Assembly (NCBI GenBank): GCA_021805985.1
Contig: JAJZDN010000038.1
Coordinates: 1 to 38,321, forward strand
DNA: 38,321 bases
Direction of reading: 5' to 3'
From: Planctomycetota bacterium
Lineage (GTDB): Bacteria > Planctomycetota > Phycisphaerae > WQYP01
Below are positions 15,831 through 23,728 of this stretch, piece by piece. Numbering within the stretch: the first letter of the stretch is position 1; every line of letters starts with the position of its first letter. The position numbers and the translations under genes were made by a program. The notes under the pieces are model-generated. The model was not told the DNA's origin and did not search any database. It saw only the letters and a list, made by a program, of their open reading frames with translations.

Positions 15831-17342
15831 TTAGGTGCCACCGAACGGCATTGCCACGGACTGCTCGGGGAAGGTGTTGGTATCCAGGCCGACCTCGCCG
15901 TGAATTCCCAGATCCAATCCTTCGATTTCCACCTGTTCGGAGACACGTATCTCCATGAACAGTCGCATGACAAAGATGATAATCGCAGTTACGACACCCG
16001 CATAGACCACAGCATCGCTGGCGGCGAGAATCTGCAACAACACCTGATGGAAGTTGCCGTCGATCCAGCCGGCAACGCCGTTGATGGCGGTGCTGGCGAA
16101 TACGCCGGTCAACACGGCACCAAGGAACCCACCGATGGCATGCACGCCAAAGGCATCCAGTGCGTCATCATAACCGAAGATGGTCTTGATCTGAGCACCC
16201 CAGTAGCAGACGATGCCGGCAGCCAAGCCGATAATCGGCGATGACCAGAGAGCCACATAACCGCAAGCCGGAGTAATGGCGACCAACCCAGCAACAAATC
16301 CTGAGGCCATGCCCAAGCTGGTAGCGCGGCGATGGTGCATCCATTCCGCAAAGTTCCAGGCCAGACCGGCCATGGCGGTAGCTACGGTGGTGTTAAGGAA
16401 CGCGGCGCAAGCCAGGCCGTTGGCGGCATTGGCCGAACCGGCATTAAATCCGTACCAGCCAAACCAGAGCAAGCCAGCACCCGTAAGCGTGTTAAATAGT
16501 GAATTGGGCTGTATCACATTCGGGAAACCTTTTCGTTTGCCGATCATAATCGCGGCAACCAAACCTGATACACCGGATGAAATGTGTACCACGGTACCGC
16601 CGGCAAAGTCTACAGCACCAAGCTGGGCCAACCAGCCGTTGCCCCAGATAAAGTGGGCGAGGGGGTCATACACCAGTGTGCCCCAGAGGAGAATAAATAG
16701 GCACCATGCGCCATATTTCATACGTTCGGCAATTGAACCGGCGATAAGAGCGGGGGTAATAACTGCGAACATAGCCTGAAACATGTTGAAAATGGTTTCG
16801 GGAACCGGAAACTGTCCGCCGGCCGGAGCACCCGCAACGCCCGTGATGGCGTTGATGGGGTCCAGTCCCAGCATCAGTAGTCGGCTGGGATCCCAGCCGA
16901 TAAATTTCTGCACCATGGGATTACTTGATGTCCCGAAAGAGAGCATATATCCAAACAGGAACCACTGAACGATAATGACCCCTAGCGCTGAATAGGAAGT
17001 CATCATGGTGGCCAGGAAGTTTTTCTTCCGGACAATGCCACCGTAATACAGGGCCAGGCCGGGCATCATGACCATCACCAGTGCGGTGGATGCTAACATC
17101 CAGGCGGTGCTGCCTGTGTCATAGGTCTGCTGTGCCCATGCTCCGGTTACCGGGGCCGGGGCGGTCGTGGTGGCTGCCGGAGCAGTGGCTGCGACCGCAG
17201 CTGTTGCTGCCGCAGTGGTAGCTGGTGCCGTCTGAGCGAATAACTGTCCGGCCATAGTCATTACGAGCACAACCGCGGCCAAGCCGAACATCCACCGGAT
17301 TGTACTTGCTCTTACGAGTCTGGTGAGTTTTGAAAAACCCAT
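15831..17342 (-). CDS. amt: Ammonium transporter, Amt family
   Basis: A 503-residue ammonium channel. A signal-like segment (WMFGLAAVVLVMTMAGQLFA) and an Ala/Thr/Pro-rich linker precede the usual eleven-helix core: GLALYYGGIVRKKN, DFAGGTVVHISSGVSGLVAA (with the structural Asp and the first pore His) and DAFGVHAIGGFLGAVLTGVFA (second pore His). The tail GLDLGIHGEVGLDT resembles the conserved cytoplasmic C-terminus that couples subunits. The start at 17342 has GGAGG eight bases upstream. A second ATG at 17432 also has a good site (AAGGAG) and would add 30 residues in front of the signal; which is used cannot be decided here. A sigma-54 type promoter lies at 17489-17504, and the PII gene follows, fitting expression under nitrogen limitation. 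Confidence 0.95.
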   Translation of the reverse strand: MGFSKLTRLVRASTIRWMFGLAAVVLVMTMAGQLFAQTAPATTAAATAAVAATAPAATTTAPAPVTGAWAQQTYDTGSTAWMLASTALVMVMMPGLALYYGGIVRKKNFLATMMTSYSALGVIIVQWFLFGYMLSFGTSSNPMVQKFIGWDPSRLLMLGLDPINAITGVAGAPAGGQFPVPETIFNMFQAMFAVITPALIAGSIAERMKYGAWCLFILLWGTLVYDPLAHFIWGNGWLAQLGAVDFAGGTVVHISSGVSGLVAAIMIGKRKGFPNVIQPNSLFNTLTGAGLLWFGWYGFNAGSANAANGLACAAFLNTTVATAMAGLAWNFAEWMHHRRATSLGMASGFVAGLVAITPACGYVALWSSPIIGLAAGIVCYWGAQIKTIFGYDDALDAFGVHAIGGFLGAVLTGVFASTAINGVAGWIDGNFHQVLLQILAASDAVVYAGVVTAIIIFVMRLFMEIRVSEQVEIEGLDLGIHGEVGLDTNTFPEQSVAMPFGGT

Positions 17343-17488
17343 CAATAGTTCCTCCAAAGAACCTTTCCCAAAAAATCTGGACGGCTCTATCGCACCGCAC
17401 GACAGAGCGTTTTGTCTGATGAGGGGCTCCATGCAATCTCCTTACAAGCTGGGCCAACGTACCGGACCTATTCCGGTGATGTTCCTAA

Positions 17489-17504
17489 AGCAATTTCTAT
17501 GCCA
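17489..17504 (-). promoter_or_regulatory. Sigma-54 (RpoN) promoter of amt-glnB
   Basis: On the - strand the sequence TGGCATAGAAATTGCT matches the -24/-12 consensus TGGCAC-N5-TTGCW with the required ten bases between GG and GC. Transcription would begin near 17478, giving a leader of about 135 bases to the amt start at 17342. A small inverted repeat, ACCGGA-N5-TCCGGT (17461-17477), lies at the start of that leader. RpoN control is normal for amt genes under NtrC in other bacteria; no clear NtrC sites were recognised upstream. Confidence 0.75.
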
Positions 17505-17685
17505 GAATATTGACGGGCTACCTAAAATTTAGGCAAAAGGCCGGAAAACAACGGATTTGCGGGTCAATTGGGCTGCGGCAGCTTGCGGCGAGATCAAACA
17601 TGAAGCCTAATAAACAGTCAGGAGTTGCTCCGAAAGGCAAGAAAGCGGATCGGCGTGCATCAAAATAAGGCACGGGGTTGGTTCA

Positions 17686-17826
17686 AGGAGTGAAAGGAGT
17701 TAGGAGCGGTTCCAATGAATAATGGATAATGAATAATGAATAGATTTAAGGAAGCGCTGCGCTGCTGCGAGATGCGAGGTTCCAGATTCCAGATTCCAGG
17801 TTCCAGGTTCCAGGTTCCAGATTCCC
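17686..17826 (+). repeat. Heptad-modular intergenic element, copy A
   Basis: First of four related elements. Reading rightward: a short GGAGTTAGGAG block, then AATGAAT words (four, from 17714), the mini-hairpin AAGCG-CTG-CGCTG (17752-17764), two GCGAGAT-like words, then seven TTCCAGG/TTCCAGA words (17780-17826). Every block repeats with a period of seven bases. It lies just beyond the stop codon of panC and upstream of the amt promoter. No reading frame crosses it. The rest of the gap 17505-17685 shows no other feature I can support. Confidence 0.85.
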
Positions 17827-17853
17827 GCGATGGTTCATCCAGTTCTCGGACCT

Positions 17854-18696
17854 TCAGGAATTGACTACATTATCAATCAGACGGGTTGTTCCCAATTTGG
17901 CGGCGATTAGAAATACGCAGGGGGCACCGACAGCCTTGGGATATACTTCGAGCGTTTCGGCGTGACATGGCAAAGCGTATTGCACCTCAAGTCCGGCCTG
18001 CCGGAGGTGTTCACTCATACCGGCTACCAATGCCGCTGCATCCCGCATACCGCTTTTGTATTGGTCCGTCGCCCAACTGAGGGCTTGGTAAATGCTGGCG
18101 GCGCGCGATCGCTGATCAGGGGATAAATATCGATTGCGACTGCTCATGGCCAGTCCATCAGGCTCGCGCAGGGTGGGGGCGGTGATAATTTCTACCGGGA
18201 TATTCAAATCGCGAACCATGTGCTTGAGGATCAATTGCTGCTGGAAATCCTTCTGGCCCAGAATCATGGCCGCTGGCTCAACAATACCCAAAAGTTTTGC
18301 TACAACTGTACACACGCCCCGAAAATGGCCGGGTCGAATGGCTCCGTCCAGCACGGTCCCCAACTCTCCGGGGTCAATGCTTATCGCATTGCCGGGACCA
18401 TACATTTCCTCCGGTGATGGGGAAAATACCACGTCCGCGCCCCAAGCGGTGAGATTGGCCAAATCCTGTTCAAAAGGGCGGGGATACTTATGGAAATCTT
18501 CATGAGGGCCGAATTGTGTGGGATTAACAAAAATGGATGCCGCAACAATTCCATCCGGCCCTGCTAACCTCCGTGCCATGCGCACCAGGCTTCCATGGCC
18601 TTCATGCAAGGCACCCATGGTGGGCACAAAGATCACTTTGCCGGCCGCCGAATGGCGGTACTGGCGAAATTCGGAAATGGTTTTACAAATGTTCAT
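17854..18696 (-). CDS. panC: Pantoate-beta-alanine ligase
   Basis: A 280-residue pantothenate synthetase, which joins pantoate and beta-alanine with ATP in the last step of vitamin B5 synthesis. The nucleotidyltransferase motif is in VPTMGALHEGHGSLV (H-x-G-H), with IFVNPTQFGPHEDFHKYPR, RPGHFRGVCTVVAKLL, GQKDFQQ and the second ATP motif MSSRNRYLS. The start at 18696 (MNICKTISEF) gives the standard length; the frame is open to 18747, overlapping the folK stop region. It is the last gene of the leftward run dapL, GT87-like, folK, panC, 26 bases after folK. panB and panD are not in the window. Confidence 0.95.
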   Translation of the reverse strand: MNICKTISEFRQYRHSAAGKVIFVPTMGALHEGHGSLVRMARRLAGPDGIVAASIFVNPTQFGPHEDFHKYPRPFEQDLANLTAWGADVVFSPSPEEMYGPGNAISIDPGELGTVLDGAIRPGHFRGVCTVVAKLLGIVEPAAMILGQKDFQQQLILKHMVRDLNIPVEIITAPTLREPDGLAMSSRNRYLSPDQRSRAASIYQALSWATDQYKSGMRDAAALVAGMSEHLRQAGLEVQYALPCHAETLEVYPKAVGAPCVFLIAAKLGTTRLIDNVVNS

Positions 18697-18722
18697 CCGG
18701 TTAATCTCTTGTGAATCCGTTT

Positions 18723-19208
18723 TTAAGGACACGAACCCATGGGGCATGTCCGCAGCAGCTCCATGACTGATTTTCCCATCTGCGGATGGATCAGGTTTGG
18801 TGCAATTTCCGCCATGGGCCGCAACACAAATAATCGCTCATGCAGACGCGGATGCGGAATGGTTAAGTCCGGCTTCTCCAGAATCAGATCATTATAAAAG
18901 AGAATGTCCAAGTCTATCAGGCGCGGCCCGTGGCGTATTTCACCGGTTCGAAAACGCCCCAACTTCTGTTCAACGCCGGCCAAAGCCGTCAAAAGTTCTT
19001 CGGGCGAGAGTTCCGTTGCCAGGCGTGCAGCGGCGTTGCAGTAATCTTCCTGCCCCGGCGGCCCGCCCACCGGGGCGGTGATAATAAACTGCGACACCAT
19101 TTCAACCTGTGTGCCCGGCAATGCTGCAATTGCGGCTAGCGCCGCCCGCAGATTTTCCTCCCGCTTTCCCAGGTTGCTTCCAAGTGCGATGTAGCAAATT
19201 GCGGTCAT
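18723..19208 (-). CDS. folK: 2-amino-4-hydroxy-6-hydroxymethyldihydropteridine pyrophosphokinase
   Basis: A 161-residue HPPK of typical length. It transfers pyrophosphate from ATP to the pterin intermediate of folate synthesis. ALGSNLGKREENL at the start, VGGPPGQEDYCNA in the middle and the signature RHGPRLIDLDILFYND with its metal-binding Asp-x-Asp, followed by IPHPRLHERLFVLRPMAEI, are all intact. Its ATG overlaps the TGA of the GT87-like gene in an ATGA junction, so translation is probably coupled. The membrane protein in front and panC behind share no pathway with it. Confidence 0.95.
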   Translation of the reverse strand: MTAICYIALGSNLGKREENLRAALAAIAALPGTQVEMVSQFIITAPVGGPPGQEDYCNAAARLATELSPEELLTALAGVEQKLGRFRTGEIRHGPRLIDLDILFYNDLILEKPDLTIPHPRLHERLFVLRPMAEIAPNLIHPQMGKSVMELLRTCPMGSCP

Positions 19209-20605
19209 GTAATGGGGTGTCCTGTTGAGAAAGTTCCAGCGGTTGGGTTTGCTGCATCAGGTGCTGCGGAAGGCAATGGCTGATCGTTGAAGCGTGTCGT
19301 GAAAATTATCAGCATCAGCAGCACTGAGGCCCAAAACGATACACCGATAGTGAGCATCCAGCGATGGCCGTCGGGGCCGAAAACTTTTGCGACATCCGTC
19401 GTTAAAAACATCAGAAAAGCTGCGGCGGATAAGGCGGTTAACGCGCGACGCCGTGTGATGTAAGCGATCCGCGGGTCCGACAAAATCATTCCAACGGCCG
19501 CCAGTGTCAGAATCAGTGTGACGAAATGCGGCACCCAGGTTCGTGGTGAAGCCCAGAGCATAAAAGCCGCGACCGCTCCGATTTCCAGCACATATCGGCG
19601 ATCGCGAAGTGTCGGTAAAACTTTCCGCGACCACCATAAACCGATCAGCCCGATGGTGATAAGAACCATACGAATAATCATATCGGAGGTCGGCCCCGAC
19701 ACGTTGATGACGTTTACATAATGCGCCGGATGTAATTTATCCGGGTGCATGGGAAATGCCGGCACATGGCGAATCAGCCGGGCGATGAAGACCGGTATGG
19801 ATTGCCCGACAAAATAGGTCAGATGGCCGCCCTTCAGGTAGGGCACAATCATGATTCGTGTCCACTGCCGCAACCATGCCAGGTTCTGGCTCCAGCCAAA
19901 TATGGCCGCCGGAATTAATAGCAAGCCCAGAATCAGGCCCGCCAGAATACCGCCGGCGACATGCCATTGGCGTTTCCACAAAAAATAAATGAAAAACACC
20001 AGCGGCGTAACCTTAATGCACACGGCAAACGCGATGAGAATGCCTCCCAGCCATTTCCATCCCGGGGCATCAAGCTGGGCGGCGCATAACCCCAGCGTCA
20101 GAGGAAGCAGCATAAATAAATTGGTCTGCCCTTCCTGAATATCCTGTAATGCCGGCCAGAACCAGACGGCCAAAATTAACAGAATCGCGGTAACGGACAA
20201 TTTCACGCTGGTCTGCCGGGCCATGCGATAGACCGCCCAGAATATGCCGATGGAAAAAAAATATTTGCACATCGCCCAGATGAATTCCGCATTCGGTGGA
20301 GAAAACCAGGTCAATGGCCCGAAAACAGCCAGCGTTACCGGTGGGGTCGGAAAGGTATCGCTGGTGTAGGGTACGTGGTGCTGAATAAATGGCGGCACCA
20401 CGACCATCCAGCGGTCAAAGTCGTTGACGTAACGTGTGGAACCGGTTTTTTCCCGATGGATTACCCGCGCACGCGCCTGAAAAGCCGCGACAATGGTGAC
20501 GATCAGCCCGACCGCCAGAATAATGCTGACGGCAAGTTGATGAGGGGATATTGTATTGCTTTTGGCATTCACAGTTGCAATCGATTCTTTCCTGCCGCCG
20601 CACAT
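19205..20605 (-). CDS. GT87-like (DUF2029) polytopic membrane glycosyltransferase
   Basis: A 466-residue integral membrane protein with about ten hydrophobic segments. The extracytoplasmic region after the first helix contains the acidic pair expected of polyprenyl-phosphate-dependent GT-C enzymes (YVNDFDRW), and DIQEGQTNLFMLLPL and IAFAVCIKVTPLVFFIYFLWKR are typical of the DUF2029/GT87 family. Known members are mannosyl- or arabinosyltransferases of cell-envelope glycolipids; the substrate here is unknown. Two starts are possible, ATG at 20605 and GTG at 20572, the latter with AGGAAAG upstream. It begins 12 bases after the dapL stop and overlaps folK at ATGA, so it is clearly inside an operon of otherwise metabolic genes. 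Confidence 0.8.
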   Translation of the reverse strand: MCGGRKESIATVNAKSNTISPHQLAVSIILAVGLIVTIVAAFQARARVIHREKTGSTRYVNDFDRWMVVVPPFIQHHVPYTSDTFPTPPVTLAVFGPLTWFSPPNAEFIWAMCKYFFSIGIFWAVYRMARQTSVKLSVTAILLILAVWFWPALQDIQEGQTNLFMLLPLTLGLCAAQLDAPGWKWLGGILIAFAVCIKVTPLVFFIYFLWKRQWHVAGGILAGLILGLLLIPAAIFGWSQNLAWLRQWTRIMIVPYLKGGHLTYFVGQSIPVFIARLIRHVPAFPMHPDKLHPAHYVNVINVSGPTSDMIIRMVLITIGLIGLWWSRKVLPTLRDRRYVLEIGAVAAFMLWASPRTWVPHFVTLILTLAAVGMILSDPRIAYITRRRALTALSAAAFLMFLTTDVAKVFGPDGHRWMLTIGVSFWASVLLMLIIFTTRFNDQPLPSAAPDAANPTAGTFSTGHPIT

Positions 20606-20617
20606 GTCGCGTTTACG

Positions 20618-21784
20618 CTAAAGTTTCAGCGATCCAATACGTGCAACCGCTTCGCGCAAACGGGATTCATCCACGGTCAGCGCCATGCGCAAATATCCTT
20701 CTGCCGCCGGACCAAAGCCCGCACCCGGCACGGTTACCACGTGGACCTCTTCCAGCAGGCGGTTGCACAAATCCATGGAACTTACTCCTTGAGGAGTATT
20801 TACCCAGCAGAAAAACCCGGCTGTGGGTTTGCGAAACTTCCAGCCCAGGGCCGACAAACCGCCATGGAGCGTATCGCGCCGCCGGCGGTAAATATCCATC
20901 TGCTGTTTCACATCCGGATGATCGTAATGTTCTAATGCCGCGGCTCCGGCAACCTGAACGGCATTGAATTGTCCGGAATCCACATTGCCTTTCACCTGCC
21001 CCAGGGCCGCCACCACCGCCGGGTTCCCCACCGCCCAGCCGATGCGCCAGCCGGTCATATTGAAACTCTTGGATAACGAATGAAATTCAATGGCGACATC
21101 CATCGCACCGGGCACCTGCAAAATGCTGCACGGCGGCTGCTCAAAATAAACCTCTCCATACGCCAGATCATTGGCGATGATCCAGTTGTATTGTTTGGCC
21201 ATGGCCACCGCTTTTTCATAAAAGCTTAGTGGGGCGGTTGCGGCTGTTGGGTTGTTGGGATAATTCAACCACAGCAGCCGGGCCTGCTGCCGAACATCTT
21301 CGGGGATGGCGTCTAAATCCGGGAGAAAATCGTTCTTTTCCAGCAGGGGCAGATGAAACACGCGGCCGCCGGAGAAGATGGTTCCGCTGGCATATACGGG
21401 GTAACCGGGCTGGGGCACCAGGACCACATCGCCGGGATTAATAACCGCCAGGGGTAAATGGGCGATGCCGTCCTTGGAGCCGATGGTGGTGATGATGTTT
21501 TTATCAGCATCCACGGTGGCGCCAAAACGTTTCTGCATGAATCGTGCCGCCGCCTGCCGAAATGCCGGCACGCCCTCATCAAAGGGGTAGCGGTGATTTT
21601 TTGGATCGTAAATGGCTTTGGCCATTTCATCAATAATAAATTTGTGCGTGGGCAAGTCCGGATCACCCACACCGAGGTTAATAACATCTTTGCCCGCGGC
21701 CAGGAGTGCGCGCTTTTTACGGTCAATTTCAATAAACAAATAAGGGGGCAAAGCCTGCAGGCGTTGGGACTTGGTAAACGACAT
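20618..21784 (-). CDS. dapL: LL-diaminopimelate aminotransferase
   Basis: A 388-residue fold-type I PLP aminotransferase. The start RLQALPPYLFIEIDRKKRAL, then VINLGVGDPDLPTHKFI, is the text usual in LL-diaminopimelate aminotransferases of the DapL class, which make LL-diaminopimelate directly from tetrahydrodipicolinate and bypass the DapC/DapD/DapE steps. NYPNNPTAA, NDLAYGEV and the Schiff-base motif SLSKSFNMTGWRIGWAVG (Lys) are present, with the late substrate-binding Arg in YLRMALTVDESRL. A more general aspartate or tyrosine aminotransferase role cannot be fully excluded, because motifs are shared across the class. It is the first gene of the leftward operon. Repeat element copy B stands about 130 bases upstream of its start. 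Confidence 0.85.
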   Translation of the reverse strand: MSFTKSQRLQALPPYLFIEIDRKKRALLAAGKDVINLGVGDPDLPTHKFIIDEMAKAIYDPKNHRYPFDEGVPAFRQAAARFMQKRFGATVDADKNIITTIGSKDGIAHLPLAVINPGDVVLVPQPGYPVYASGTIFSGGRVFHLPLLEKNDFLPDLDAIPEDVRQQARLLWLNYPNNPTAATAPLSFYEKAVAMAKQYNWIIANDLAYGEVYFEQPPCSILQVPGAMDVAIEFHSLSKSFNMTGWRIGWAVGNPAVVAALGQVKGNVDSGQFNAVQVAGAAALEHYDHPDVKQQMDIYRRRRDTLHGGLSALGWKFRKPTAGFFCWVNTPQGVSSMDLCNRLLEEVHVVTVPGAGFGPAAEGYLRMALTVDESRLREAVARIGSLKL

Positions 21785-21910
21785 TCAGATTTTCCTTCCA
21801 TTGCCGGGAAAAAACAAATCAGCGCTGCCGCGGTGAATATCCGCGGCACCGGGCAGATACGCCAGTGTAAGAAAGATTCAACTTCCGGTAAAGTACGCGG
21901 GTGGGGGGAG

Positions 21911-22033
21911 GAGTTAGGAGTTAGGAGTTAGGAGTTAGAAGTTAGAAGTTAGAAGTTAGAAGGCTTTTGAAGCGCTTCGCTTTTGCTAGAGGCTAGATGC
22001 GAAATGCTAAATTCCAGGTTCCAGGTTCCAGGT
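21911..22033 (+). repeat. Heptad-modular intergenic element, copy B
   Basis: The most regular copy. Four GAGTTAG words are followed by AAGTTAG words (21911-21960), a short spacer, the mini-hairpin AAGCG-CTT-CGCTT (21970-21982), then GCTAGAG, GCTAGAT, GCGAAAT, GCTAAAT (21985-22012) and three TCCAGGT words (22013-22033), all in one seven-base register. It sits in the divergent gap between dapL (-) and lgt (+), so it lies in both upstream regions. No promoter is clear in the remaining parts of that gap. Confidence 0.9.
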
Positions 22034-22100
22034 TTTTGTAACCACGGCGGGGAGGCGGGAACTGGGCGGTAATTAACTTGAACGGAGACACAATAATTTG

Positions 22101-23372
22101 ATGCTGGCTTATTACATTCAGACGCTTAATCCATTTATATGGCAATGGGGAAATTCAGGATTTGGTATCCGCTGGTATGGAACGGCCTATCTGCTGGGCT
22201 TTATCATCGCGTACCTGTTGATGAAACGCTTTATCCGCACGGGCCGTATGCTGCTGCCCATCGAGCAACTGCCGGATTTTGTGCTTTTTGTAGCGATATT
22301 CGGCGTGTTAATTGGCGGACGCCTCGGTGAGGCACTGCTGTATCGCCCCAGCATGTTTACCAATTTCTCTCCGCCGTTTCCGTACTGGGGATTATTGAAA
22401 ATTCAGGACGGCGGCATGGCCGCCCATGGCGGAATTGTCGGCGTATTTGTCGCCACGTATGTATTCGCCCGACGCCGCGGCTACCGCTTCCTGAACTTGG
22501 TGGATTGCGGTGCCATTGTGGCGCCCATTGGGATATTTTTCGGTCGCATCGCCAATTTTATTAACGGCGAAGTGTACGGCCATATTTCGCACGCGAAATG
22601 GGCGGTGCAGTTTCCCACTGAATTGATTTATCAATCGCAACCGCTGGATGCACGGATTCGCCATCTGGCGGGAAAGATTGCCGCCAAACATCCAGCCAGT
22701 GCCCATTTAATGAATCAAAATCCGGTCGCCGGAATGGTGCGCTATATCAGCCATCACCTGCAATGGCATCATCCCAGCCTGGTGCCGGCGCTGGCCCTGC
22801 ATCCAAAAGAGGAAATTATCAAGCTGGGGCTAAACGGCAAATCCGCCTTTCTCAACGCGCAACTTCAACAGATTCCGGATTTTCTCCGTAAAATTAAACT
22901 GGACGTTCAGGCCCGCCATTTGGCTGAGCAGGTGATGGTTCGCTATCCGGATCTTGCCGGCACCATACGCCGCAATCCCAACATGGAGTTAATTAATCTG
23001 GCTCGGCAAGGCAACGCTTTTGTTATTACCCACCTGCGTGAAATTCTCAACCCCCGAATTCCCTCGCAACTTATTGAAGCGTCACTGGAAGGGCTGCTGC
23101 TGTTTCTGCTTTGCTTTTTTATCGGGTCCCGATGGAAAAAGGAAGGCATTACCGCCGCCTGTTTTGCCACGTTCTACCCCCTGATGCGAATGACCGGTGA
23201 GCAGTTCCGCGCCGGCGATCAGCCCAAGCTGATTTTCGGCCATTGGATATCATTAGGCGACTTATACAGTTGGCCCATGTTCATTCTGGGCCTGATTTTC
23301 CTGATCTGGGCCATCCGCCGCCCGGCGATGGCCGCACCGGCGGGGCCGGCGGGGGAAGGAGTTAGGAGTTAG
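22101..23372 (+). CDS. lgt: Prolipoprotein diacylglyceryl transferase with a large internal insertion
   Basis: A 423-residue membrane enzyme that attaches diacylglycerol to the lipobox Cys of prolipoproteins; typical Lgt is 260-300 residues. Core motifs are intact: IRWYGTAYLLGF near the start, GGMAAHGGI (His109), GRIANFINGE (Arg149, Asn152) and GEQFRAGD (Arg370). The usual H-P-S-Q-L-Y-E is here IPSQLIEA. Between residues about 173 and 318, in what is the periplasmic head region of the Escherichia coli enzyme, there is an insertion with three imperfect repeats of roughly 35 residues (for example HPKEEIIKLGLNGKSAFL and NPNMELINLARQGNAFVI). A TTG at 22098 is an alternative start. The last six codons, GEGVRS, and the stop come from repeat element C. 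Confidence 0.92.
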   Translation: MLAYYIQTLNPFIWQWGNSGFGIRWYGTAYLLGFIIAYLLMKRFIRTGRMLLPIEQLPDFVLFVAIFGVLIGGRLGEALLYRPSMFTNFSPPFPYWGLLKIQDGGMAAHGGIVGVFVATYVFARRRGYRFLNLVDCGAIVAPIGIFFGRIANFINGEVYGHISHAKWAVQFPTELIYQSQPLDARIRHLAGKIAAKHPASAHLMNQNPVAGMVRYISHHLQWHHPSLVPALALHPKEEIIKLGLNGKSAFLNAQLQQIPDFLRKIKLDVQARHLAEQVMVRYPDLAGTIRRNPNMELINLARQGNAFVITHLREILNPRIPSQLIEASLEGLLLFLLCFFIGSRWKKEGITAACFATFYPLMRMTGEQFRAGDQPKLIFGHWISLGDLYSWPMFILGLIFLIWAIRRPAMAAPAGPAGEGVRS

Positions 23373-23473
23373 GAGCTAGGAGTTAGGAGTTAGCATGATG
23401 AAGCGCTTCGCTTTCAATGAGTAGTGAGTAATGAATAATGACTAGAAATAAGGAGTTGGAAGTTAGGTTTCAG
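23358..23473 (+). repeat. Heptad-modular intergenic element, copy C
   Basis: Five GGAGTTA/GGAGCTA words (23358-23392) and GCATGAT lead into the mini-hairpin AAGCG-CTT-CGCTT (23401-23413), then AATGAGT, AGTGAGT, AATGAAT, AATGACT, AGAAATA and two more GGAGTT-like words. The TTCCAGG block is missing here. A detached piece with the third word type (GCCAGAT GCCCGAT GCCCG) lies at 23579-23598. The first two words encode the C-terminus and stop codon of lgt. Confidence 0.85.
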
Positions 23474-23526
23474 TACTGGCGGCATTAGCACTGGTTGCAG
23501 TAAATGCAGTAACAATTAGATGTTAG

Positions 23527-23547
23527 CCGGCAGGTTTAACCTGCCGG
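23527..23547. repeat. Short perfect inverted repeat downstream of lgt
   Basis: CCGGCAGG (23527-23534) and CCTGCCGG (23540-23547) form an 8-bp stem around TTTAA. There is no T-run after it, so it is a weak terminator candidate for lgt at most. It lies between repeat element C and the tRNA-Val promoter region. Confidence 0.4.
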
Positions 23548-23610
23548 GCAAAATAGAAGCGGCAGGGCTTCCGAAGAATGCCAGATGCCCGATGCCCGTC
23601 CCGCATGTTC

Positions 23611-23639
23611 TGGACACATCCGCCGATGCTTTGTAGGAT
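23611..23639 (+). promoter_or_regulatory. Probable promoter of tRNA-Val
   Basis: TGGACA (23611-23616) and TAGGAT (23634-23639) are separated by 17 bases and lie 15 bases before the tRNA 5' end, the layout expected of a sigma-70 type promoter for a stable RNA. Confidence 0.45.
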
Positions 23640-23654
23640 AATAACCTAGTAGCC

Positions 23655-23728
23655 GGGCGATTAGCTCAGTTGGTTAGAGCGCATGCATGACACGCATGAG
23701 GTCACAGGTTCGAATCCTGTATCGCCCA
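23655..23728 (+). tRNA. tRNA-Val (anticodon GAC)
   Basis: A full cloverleaf can be drawn: acceptor GGGCGAT/ATCGCCC, D-arm with GCTCAGTTGGTTAGAGC, anticodon stem CATGC/GCATG with loop ATGACAC giving anticodon GAC, variable loop AGGTC and T-arm ACAGG-TTCGAAT-CCTGT. The discriminator base is A and no CCA is encoded. The 3' half is read antisense as the end of an integrase-like frame, which marks it as a former integration site. Confidence 0.95.

Noticed and set aside
15822-16244. Frame opposite the amt gene (140 codons)
   Set aside because: The - strand frame contains all Amt motifs; the opposite frame has no recognisable features.
17640-17680. Possible NtrC enhancer site upstream of the sigma-54 promoter
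   Set aside because: TGCATCAAAATAAGGCAC resembles the dyad only loosely, so no site is claimed.
17780-17826. Tandem TTCCAGG repeats considered as a CRISPR array
   Set aside because: The units are only seven bases and there are no spacers between them; no cas genes are near.
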